Of a DNA stretch of 64,000 nt, positions 32,767-41,269 are shown piece after piece; the stretch's first letter is position 1, and every line of letters starts with the position of its first letter. The stretch spans positions 1-64,000 of the forward strand of contig LLEY01000051.1 in assembly GCA_001414485.1 (NCBI GenBank), given 5' to 3'. Source of the stretch: Calycina herbarum. Taxonomy: Eukaryota > Ascomycota > Leotiomycetes > Helotiales > Pezizellaceae. Both the position numbers and the translations under genes were made by a program. Below the pieces are notes generated by a model. The model did not search any database, was not told the origin of the DNA, and saw only the letters and a program-made list of their open reading frames with translations.

Positions 32767-33939
32767 ATGGAGAAACAATTGATTGAATCTGCCCTGGTTA
32801 TCGGAGGATGCGGTTCTCTCGGCCACGGAGTCGTAAAACGACTCCTCGAAATCCAGCCTCCAATCCCGATTTCGGTTTTCGACCTAAATACAAAGCCCAA
32901 TCGATTTCCCGGTGTCACGTACTATCAAGTGGATATCGCAGATAAAAGTCAAGTCAGCCAAGAATTCGGCAAGGTGAAGCCACAAGTTGTCTTTCACACT
33001 GCTTCTCCTGCACCCGGACTTCTCGATCTTCCTTTTTATATGAAAGTTAATGTTGATGGTACTCGCAATTTACTTGAATGTGCCAGGGTAAGCATGAGTC
33101 TACTTAAAACCCGCTTGCGGACTGTCGATTCTAATTGAGTTCTGTCTTATTAAAAAGCTAACCAACTTCACAAATAGGAACAAGGAACAAAAGCCTTTGT
33201 TCACACATCAAGTGCCTCCGTCATCCACGATGCAGTCTCCGACCTAGTTTCCGCCGACGAATCAACCCCACTCGTCTACCTCCCCAAGCAAAAAGAAATA
33301 TATTCGCATTCCAAAGCTGTAGGCGATCAACTAGTCCTAGATTCCAATGTACCAGGTCAATTTCTTACGGGCTGTATCCGACCATCCGGCATGTTCTGCG
33401 AAGGTGATCCAACAGCCGCAGCATTCGTAGAAAACGCCGCAGCCGGAAAACTCAAGTACAATATCGGAAACGGAAAGAACCTTTTCGATTTCACATATCA
33501 AGTTAATTCCATTCATGCACATATTCTGCTCGCAGAAGCATTGTTGAAGAGTTTCATTTCTCCGCCAACAAGCACGGATATGGTTGTAGGTGGGGAGGCG
33601 TTTATTATTACCAACGATGAGCCGATAGCATTTTGGGAATTCGGACGCCAAATCGCAGATGCTGCTGGGTTTCCGACAAATAGGGCATCGGTGAGATCTA
33701 TACCGGTGTTTATTGGACTGGCAATGGCCCTTTTTGCAGAGTTCATGGTTTGGGTTTTCTCTCTTGGGAAGCGGAGGTCTAGGATGAATAGAGTGGCTAT
33801 TCGGTATAGTGCCTTGACAAGAACCTATCGCATTGACAAGGCGAAGCGAGTGCTGGGGTATAAACCTTTGGTGAGTCTGAAAGACGGGATTCTTCGAAGT
33901 GGGAAGTTCTTTAGAAGACAGGACGGGAAGTTAAAGTAG
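32767..33939 (+). CDS. ERG26: Sterol-4-alpha-carboxylate 3-dehydrogenase-like (Erg26-like) NAD(P) enzyme
   Basis: Exons 32767-33087 and 33178-33939 (90-nt phase-0 intron; GTAAGC, branch GCTAACC, acceptor AAATAG) give 360 residues, close to yeast Erg26 (349). It is a 3-beta-HSD-type extended SDR. The Rossmann motif is VIGGCGSLGHGVV (residues 11-23) and the catalytic YxxxK is YSHSK. The family signatures FVHTSSASVIHDAVSDLV and GCIRPSGMFCEGD are present, as is TYRIDKAKRVLGYKPLVSL near the end. The hydrophobic segment FIGLAMALFAEFMVWVFSL suggests membrane attachment at the ER. The enzyme removes the C4 carboxyl from 4-carboxysterols as NAD(P)+ oxidises the 3-hydroxyl. Its head-to-head position with ERG28 supports this role. 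Another sterol or steroid dehydrogenase paralogue is possible. Confidence 0.9.
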
Positions 33940-34267
33940 ATGTCAAGGAAGGTTACGAACTTAGCTGAGAATTGCGTTTTTTTTTGGATATCCTTCTTAT
34001 CGTTTGATTCGATCAAGACAATGAGCGACCATGCTTTTCAAACTCCCGAGTATTTGGTTAAGTCTTGTATAATGCACATGATTTCCTACAGAAGTGAAAG
34101 GTATTGTCAAAATAAAACACAGAATTCATTGCGCTACTGACTCACCGTGACAACGGGTTCCATCTACATACATGCCACCTCCAATAATAAAGTTCTGAGC
34201 CCCGACTTATTAGGAGATATATTCTGGAAAACACAGTTTCCTTCCGAAAATTGCCGTTGGCTTTCTA
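33940..34267. other. Short convergent spacer
   Basis: 3' region between the ERG26-like gene and the minus-strand membrane-protein gene. It contains CAAAATAAAACAC near 34110 as a plausible poly(A) signal context. No gene. Confidence 0.4.
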
Positions 34268-34925
34268 TCACCAAGAAATGTTCCCAGCCTCACCTCCATC
34301 AATCAAGCCACGAAGAAATAAAAACAGCCCCAACGCAAGAATATGCATTCTTCCCAGACACTCTACCGCTGTAGTGGAAAAATCAAGAGCAAAAACCATC
34401 ATAAACAGCGCTCCTCTTGGCGCAACATATTCTTTCGATGTGATGTTGTACGTAGCAGGACGACGTCTTTCGCCGACGGGCGCAGGATCTTGGGGAAAGG
34501 GAGGGATGAAAGCGTAAATGGCGCGTTCGAGAATGAGTATAACAAATGTTTGCAGTAGAATCTTGTTATAGCTAGGGATCTCGCGGGAAGAATAAGGCGT
34601 ACCCAACGGGGTATTGAGAATCATCAAGGGAAATTCGAAGGCGTAATCAATTAGGAATAGATACTCTGGTGTTGTGAGAAAATGCCGCTTGTTGACTTGT
34701 CTGTTCTTATGGAACATTCCATCTGCAATGTATCGAAAGGTCGGTGCAAGTAAACCAAAGAAAGTGATAGTCAGCCCTGGGTAGAGTCATGTTAGAAAAG
34801 CCTCGATGAAGGAAGCGGTTCTTCTTACCCATGGTGATGCCATCGTAGCCACAAAGATCATTCCAAGATGCCCAAGCATTTTTGAGTCGAGTCTCGAAAC
34901 CAGTTCGCATTACTCTTTCAGCCAT
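34268..34925 (-). CDS. Hypothetical multi-pass membrane protein (201 aa)
   Basis: Exons 34925-34829 and 34776-34268 flank a 52-nt intron (GTAAGA, branch CTAACATGAC, acceptor ACCCAG). The first exon encodes a basic, Trp-containing cytosolic segment (MAERVMRTGFETRLKNAWAS followed by WNDLCGYDGI). A first helix follows (LTITFFGLLAPTF), then a polar part (VNKRHFLTTPEYLFLIDYAF) and further hydrophobic stretches (ILLQTFVILILERAIYAFI, ALFMMVFALDFSTTAVECLG, ILALGLFLFLRGLI). Three to four membrane passes are predicted. The sequence has the even codon bias of a conserved gene, but I do not recognise a named family. It converges on the ERG26-like gene; no functional link can be claimed from that alone. 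Confidence 0.75.
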
Positions 34926-36079
34926 TTGGAGCCCAAGCTGTGTGGTACTGCTAATGCTATCAACAATTGATTCTCTGTCTTTTGATTTGGCACTTTAAGT
35001 GATGAGTCTCAGCGACTATACGTTTCAGGGCTCAATTTGGCAGTGAGGGTGGTGCTGATTCTGCGTGGTGAGTTGAGGAGTTAGGAAGAAAGCAGCATGC
35101 AGGTTAACTTTCGTTGACATTCAAAGTTGGCCCAGTTGGCCCTATAATCAAATTCCAACACCCAGACCATGTTGGACCGTGGTTATTAACGTCAAAAGGG
35201 AATGTTGAATTACAACAGTGTGGCGGGCCACTGCATAAACGAAGCATGTTGGAATCTTATAGTTGCTGTACATTCGTCCCCCGGATAAAATGTACTATGA
35301 CTACGAGCATACGTACAACACACAAGTGGAAGGCCATGAATTTATTCGAGAAGTTTCTAAACTTTGGCCCGGTTGGAGGAGTGAAAATCTATGTTGGGAC
35401 TGGGCGTTGTCTGAAGCTGTGAGTACTTGAGGGAAGATCTTGTGAGGACTGGTGGGAGGGGGGATTGGAGGATTGGTTTATCTTCAATGGCTTCGATGAT
35501 TCGATTCTTTGTAAGCTTCTTTTGTTCTGGATTCCATATATGAGTAGTAGATAATTTTCCCGGCTATTTGTAGGTAACCTTCAAATAGCAGGAAATAAAC
35601 TCCCATATAATTTTTTTAATTTCCAGCAAAATAGCTGGCAGCCAAACTTGTTTTGTTTTGTTTCTCAAATTAGCAACTACTTGTTTCCAAACTTCCTCTG
35701 CCAGTTCTTTTCATCCCTTACTACAAACATTTATCATTGCCGCGAGAAAGAGCTTCTCGTCAATTATGAATTGTGATGGAAAAAAGCAACTTCTTGTTTT
35801 GGAGTTTTTGTCATATATTCAATTTACAAGTAGGGACAAGAACCTCTGAAAAGACGGGGTATGAAGCTAAGGGTACGAGATAGAATACAAAAAGAGACAG
35901 GTCGGATTTTCAAAATGGATGTAAACCGATTCAAAAACGACCATCTAATCGCCAACACCTCATTGCCTAAAATCCAGAAACCATCTCTATTCTCTCCCTC
36001 TTAAATCCACTCGGCGTTTTTCTTTTCTAAACACTCGACCTCCACCCCTCAGCCTACCTTCATTGGCTCACTCCACTTC
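34926..36079. other. Intergenic with one CTATTTGTAGGTAACC motif
   Basis: No gene supported. At 35564-35579 the sequence CTATTTGTAGGTAACC recurs, the same motif family seen at 29046-29552. The flank TTCAAATAGCAGGAAAT makes a small inverted repeat with it. The rest is AT-rich unique sequence. Confidence 0.4.
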
Positions 36080-37027
36080 TCAAAAACCGTCAACCAACAC
36101 ACCCCTAACCTTCCCTAAAACCTCCTCCTCCACACCAACCTCTTGCTCAGCCCATCTTTCCACACTCCCCCACCGTTCCCTCACCCTCTCAAGAAAGGCC
36201 AGCATACTGCCCCTCCTCGCACCAACCATACCCAAAGCTTTCCGTCTCCCCTCCTCCCCGGTCCCAATAGCCTCCACAAACTTCTTATTCTTCATAAGTC
36301 GATCGATAGTCGCTTCCCTTGATCGAGTGAGTCCGTATTGCGAGAGTGCGTAGTCATCTGCCACTTGTTCGTCTGGGACACCGAGAAGGGAGAGGAGGAG
36401 AGCTATGAAGACGCCAGAGCGGTTGTTGCCTGTTGTGCAGTGGATTATCGTCGCACCCTTCCCTTCCTTTTCCCCACCATTCCCGTCTCCATCCCCGTTT
36501 TCCCTATACATCGAAGCGAGATGTCGCAAAAGAGGAGCGAATGAGGCCTTTGCGCCGTGGGTCATTATTTCTTCGAATGCTGCGACGATTCCCTCTCCCT
36601 CCCCACAATACATCAAATATCTCTGCCCAGCACGTTCAGGACTATACATCCCCACCTCGAAAACCGGAGCCCAAACCCTCCTTACACCATCTATCTCCCT
36701 CACTCCCCCGGCCCTTACAATCTGCGGTACACTCCTCAGATCAATGACCGTCTTAACGCCCAACTCTTGTTTTATCTTCTTCTCCCCTTCTGAAGTTAGG
36801 GAGCCCAGGTCGGGGGAGCGGTACATAATTTTTGAACGGACGCGCCCGCGTATTGGAGGGGATGGCTGGGAGGTGAAGGAAGGCAGATTGACATCCCATC
36901 CCCCAATATCGCGGAAGTTATCTAGGTTCGGGATTTGTATGAATGGTGGTTTGGAGGTTATTTCGTCTGCGATTCTCAAATCCTCTATCGTCGTCAAGCT
37001 CCCTAGGCCATCCGTCGAGGTCGTCAT
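36080..37027 (-). CDS. IphP-type tyrosine phosphatase (315 aa)
   Basis: The start was set at the ATG at 37027 (MTTSTDGLGSLTTIEDLRIA). An in-frame ATG at 37309 would add a long hydrophobic, codon-poor leader and is less likely. The family landmarks of the bacterial/fungal tyrosine-serine phosphatase group (Pfam Y_phosphatase3) occur in order: LDNFRDIGG near residue 34; RSKIMYRSPDLGSLTSEGEK; a TVIDLRS segment; then the P-loop IIHCTTGNNRSGVF, which supplies the CX5R catalytic cysteine and arginine. A helical C-terminal half follows with YALSQYGLTRSRE. Proteins of this type dephosphorylate tyrosine or phosphoinositide substrates; the in vivo substrate is unknown. Soluble and probably cytosolic. 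The P-loop reads TTGNNRS where most relatives have TAGKDRT. No introns are needed. Confidence 0.85.
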   Translation of the reverse strand: MTTSTDGLGSLTTIEDLRIADEITSKPPFIQIPNLDNFRDIGGWDVNLPSFTSQPSPPIRGRVRSKIMYRSPDLGSLTSEGEKKIKQELGVKTVIDLRSVPQIVRAGGVREIDGVRRVWAPVFEVGMYSPERAGQRYLMYCGEGEGIVAAFEEIMTHGAKASFAPLLRHLASMYRENGDGDGNGGEKEGKGATIIHCTTGNNRSGVFIALLLSLLGVPDEQVADDYALSQYGLTRSREATIDRLMKNKKFVEAIGTGEEGRRKALGMVGARRGSMLAFLERVRERWGSVERWAEQEVGVEEEVLGKVRGVLVDGF

Positions 37028-38927
37028 TTTGGTTTGCAATCTCAAGAGCTCTTCGTCGTCGTGTTTCTTGTCCCGTCGCAATGAGCGAAATGGGACTCGA
37101 GCTGCGCCAACACCGATAGACTCTCTCAAGTGTGTAAAAATCAAAATAGAACCCCAAGAGAAACACAGAAACCAAAAAGCGCAAAATTGTACGGAGAAAA
37201 GAAAGCAAAAGAAGACGAGAAGTAGCAAGAACGAGATAAGTAACGCTGTCGCAGAAGGAAAGAAGCACCCCGCGATATGTATAAACCGCGGGGTAATTGT
37301 AACCCCCATGCCCTGCAAGGCATGCCCATGGTTCTTTCCCTACAAGTATTACTTAAACCAATGCCCAGTGCTCGTGCTGTAGACACATATTCCACTTGGA
37401 CTCGCATGTTGGATGGAGGATGAAATCAACACATCGTTCATGATTTTTTCGTTTCCCTGGGCCGGATTAATTTGCGGGTGAGCGGACACCTAGCACTTAC
37501 ATTTAGGCCCCGCACCTCACTGAGAAATATCAACATTTGCGAAATCTACAAAATTGGACTTGCAGCTCGAACTTTCTTGATACCAACAGATTCCAAAGTG
37601 TTGCGCAAATAGTAAAAGACAAGAACCAAGAAAGAAATCTGCAACCTAAGAAATCGATTCGCGTCGCAGGAAGGAAAGAACACCCTGAAGTATAGAAAAT
37701 AACCACGGGGGTACCTGCCAGCCTCTCGAGCTGGTCGTGTCACTAGCACTAGACTAGCAAACCACCAGAATAAGAGTAAGGTAAGTCACGAAAGAGCCGG
37801 ATAAGCTACATGGCATAAAACCGAGTAAGCAACAAGAGTGCGAGTAAGCTATAAAAGTACAGAAACTAACAAGTAAGCTACAACCTGGAAGGTAAGATAC
37901 AAGAGTATGGGTAAGCTATCAAAGTAACAAGTAAACCAGAAACTGACAAGTAAGTCACAAGGGCAAAAGTAAAATCACCGTGAACTTTCCTAGAAACAAT
38001 TTTCCTAGTCTCTTATAAGTATAATCTTATTATCTTAAACTTAGCACTTCCCTAATATATTCTCTAGAATTGATCAGCTAAAAAAGTGAAGAACGAACAA
38101 CAAGAAACCAGAAAAGAAAAAGAAAGGATGCCCCGCGATATGCGACCGCCGGAGAAGGCCAACCTGAGCTAATACACTTGAAGCCAGTAAACCACGTGTA
38201 AGCCACAAGTAAGCCGCTAGTAAGCTACGAGTAATCCACCGAAAATATAATAGCACGAGTAAGCTGTAAGAATACTAGTAAGCCACAAGAGTACGAGTGA
38301 GCTCCATGAATATGTGTAAGCTAGAGTGCGAGTAATCTGGCGAAAGTACAAGTAAGCTATAAAACCCCAAAATTAAAATTAAACCACCACGAGCTAACTA
38401 GAGTAGTAGAAAGATTCCCCTTGGAATCCCATGTCATGCCTACCTAGCCTTTACCTTGAAAGGACCGGAATTAATCTAGGGGTTGAACTAACTACTTACT
38501 ATCTCGGACCGTTCAGCTTACCACTCTGGGTATACCGGGAGATCGGGTCACACACATTTACGCCGCGGGAGTCCGAAGTCAAAGAGTCCAGAGAGCGAAT
38601 TTCAAATGTATCCATTGAATCTGTCTGAATCTTAAATCTCAAATCTCAATCTGAAATCTCGATCTGAATCTCAATCTGATCCTGTGTCTCGACTGCTATC
38701 TGTCTGTCTGTACCCCTCAAATCTCGCCATAAAAAGTAGTAAACTGATCCCCCAACTCGAGGAGGTAAAAAACGCCATCCTTCAAACCAGAAAAAAAGTC
38801 AAATCGCTCATCCCAAATCACACCCCAGACCATCATAACATATCGTAACCTTTCATCATCCCGATTCACCCCTCAAGCTCAATCATCTCCCCACGAGCCC
38901 CAGAACTCAAGCTCGCACTCAAGCCCC
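37028..38927. other. Repeat-bearing intergenic region
   Basis: No gene. It contains the degenerate GTAAGCTA-type array (see its own entry) and three diverged copies of a segment around GCAGGAAGGAAAGAACACCC (near 37250, 37665 and 38120). Further right are runs of TCTGAATCTCAAATCTC-like simple sequence (38610-38720). Confidence 0.5.
37775..38365. repeat. Degenerate minisatellite, GTAAGCTA-type unit
   Basis: From about 37775 to 37975, and again from 38190 to 38365, the word GTAAGCTA (with variants GTAAGCCA, GTAAGTCA, GTAATCCA) recurs every 12-25 bases. It is often followed by CAAGAGTACGA or AAAAGTAC. The two blocks are separated by about 200 bp of different sequence (38000-38160). The unit is too degenerate for a fixed period. 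On the plus strand it resembles a donor-like GTAAG word, but there is no coding context. Confidence 0.75.
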
Positions 38928-40516
38928 CTAAGCCAAAGCACCAAGTGGATCCCACCTAGGCAAGACCTTCGGCTCCGTCTTGAGGATATCGCGAATACTC
39001 TTCTCCACAAACCTAGGCTCAACAACGGCCTGGTAAACAAATTCATCCATCCACGCATCACTCATAACAAACCACCCCTCCGTCCCCGCGCCCTCGCCCC
39101 AGCTATTCTGCACCCTCCACCTCACACTCCTCCCCTCCTCATCCAGATGCACAGCCGTAAGAACCATAGCATGAGTCATAGCACTCTCGCCCGTCATAAG
39201 CCGTTGCGCCTTCTTCATCCCAAGTTTAACGTTGAAACCTAACTCGTAGTCGATAAGACTTGTATCCATGATCCCAGACGAGGAGTTGGAGTACTTGCCC
39301 ACATCTGAGCCGAAGAAAATCGGTAAGCCGGCTTTGAGCATTTTAATGCAGGCGGATTTCATGGTCGACATGGGGACGTTGACGTATGTGATGCCGCGAC
39401 CGCCGACGATATTTCCGAGGCGGGAGACGGTGAGGAGGGTGTTGTATTCATTTCTGGGATCGTTGACGAGGGAGAACATGTCATGGACCGTAGAATTGGT
39501 GATTCGAATGGACTTTGGAGTCTCAAGTTCTTTTGCGAATCCAATGGGGGTGGTTTTTATCTCTTGGGGTTGTCCGTATTTATCGAGGTAATTCCATGTG
39601 AACTCGTTATCTGGCGAGGGTGGAGGACCAAGTGTGAGAGTGAGGATTAAATGGATTTCTCTAACCATTTTCTCCTTTGCAGCCGTGACATCCTTTGAAC
39701 TCTTCGTTCCACTAGTAGCCAAAGCACGAAGTTTCAACGCGTCCTCTCGGAGTTTGGTGGTGATAAGCTGGTTGATAGCACCACTCGATTGAGCATTAAA
39801 GCTATCGGGATATAAAACCTGCGGAACCAATCCATACTTATGCACAAGGTTATAAACCATATCCCATTGTCCCCCATCACTAACTGGATCACCCAATAGT
39901 GTCTGTACCAACCTACTATCGAGGTCTTCGCCCGAGGTATCGAGGATTTGTTCAAGGAAGTAGTTGGACTTCTCGAGTTTATCGTAGAAGAAGAGGTAGG
40001 CTTGTGAGAGTTCGAATTTATCAAGGGAATGTCTCTTCATGAGGGCTACACGGAAGACATTGGTGGATGCGAAGAGCCAGCATCGGCCGCTGGATCGTTG
40101 ATTCGTGATAGGTGCTCCTTCGAAGGGGATCTTGACCGAGAAGATTTGTTGATCTTTGATAGTCGTCGCACGGGAAGTGAGGACACTCTTAGGATCCGCG
40201 GAGCTTAGAGCAGAGAGTGCAAGTCTAGATACTCGTAATCAGTTATCTATCCTATTAAGCGATCTCGCCGTAGGAGGAGGACTAACTTATTCTTAGGATC
40301 CTGTAGCAGCTCATGCTCCCAATCCCCAACTTCCTCAATACTCAGCGTAGTCCAAGGAGCTCTAGTTCTCGAAGCTTGTCCCTTTCCCATAGCTTTCTCA
40401 TCAACGTGAACGTACTCGCTATCAGCGTTATCTTTGTCCTGGAGTTGCATAGCTCGAAGCCGCTCAACAATGAGCTTCTCGTTGGCGATAGGCATGGTTG
40501 ATTGATTGGCACCCAT
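38928..40516 (-). CDS. BLH1: Bleomycin hydrolase-type cysteine aminopeptidase (peptidase C1B)
   Basis: Exons 40516-40287 and 40224-38928 flank a 62-nt intron (donor GTTAGT, acceptor TATCTAG; the Lys codon is split) and give 508 residues. The papain-like triad is visible: Cys in TNQRSSGRCWLFASTNVFR, His in MTGESAMTHAMVLTAVHLD, Asn in RWRVQNSWGEGAG. FDVNLVHKYGLVP-like segments and GQWDMVYNLVHKYGLVPQ fit the family. Homologues (yeast Lap3/Gal6, human BLMH) are cytosolic homohexamers that trim peptides, hydrolyse bleomycin and remove homocysteine thiolactone. Two details stand out. The N-terminus MGANQST fits the N-myristoylation consensus. The C-terminus ends exactly GALA, the mature end that yeast Gal6 reaches by removing a terminal Lys. 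No damage is seen. Confidence 0.93.
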
Positions 40517-41269
40517 GATGGATGGTTAGAGAGATTCTCAGCGGTTGTTGCGAGGTATGAAAGGAGTTTGTGCTGTGGGAGGAGTTGGTTCTGTCGAGGA
40601 GTTGTTAAATGGGGGTGAAACAGAGGGAGCTCGTGATTGAAGCTTAAAGCAACCTTGAAGGTGAGACCCGGAAGTGCTTATCGATACGAGGGAATGGAGC
40701 AGGCGGGGGTTTCGGACTGTCCCCACCTTCTCAAAGAGGGAGGATTTTATCCCTCAAGGTACTCGCTCACTCACTCACTCACCTCGCGCAATCCATCAGA
40801 TGATTCACGTCATTGAAGACATTCACTACTTTGTACTTCACACATGAAACGTGTAGGTATACAGACGGTCTTTGGGCCTCTGAATCATCCTATATTTCGT
40901 GTCTCCCATAAGTGGTTGACTTGACAATTAGGTAAAGTACATATTCTACACAAATACAAAATGTTTATTAATTATCCTCAACTGTCGCTAAAGACGTTCA
41001 AAAAGGCTATGTACGTTTGAAGGAAAAAAACTATGTCCGTAACGTAATAGATAGGCATCACCATCGTTCCACTCAAGTCAACTGCTCGAAATATTTCGCA
41101 TCCAGATGCAACCAACACCGACACCAAATCATCAACACCTAAACCCTAATCCCATATCCAAAAGATTGGCTACAACGAAAAGAATAGTAAAATCCCACCA
41201 TAATCCTTCATAATCGCTCATACACCTGTAAATGCTTCATCTCCAATCATTATCACATCAAATCATCCC
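40517..41269. other. Intergenic, CACT repeats
   Basis: Promoter side of the protease gene and 3' region of the gene at 41270. It contains a short TCAC run (CTCACTCACTCACTCACC near 40765). No gene seen. Confidence 0.4.

Noticed and set aside
37028..37309. N-terminal extension of the phosphatase from the ATG at 37309
   Set aside because: The extension is codon-poor and hydrophobic, and family members normally begin close to the ATG at 37027. It cannot be fully excluded.
36405..37382. Plus-strand 325-codon frame overlapping the phosphatase
   Set aside because: Antisense shadow; the minus strand carries the CX5R motif and family signatures.
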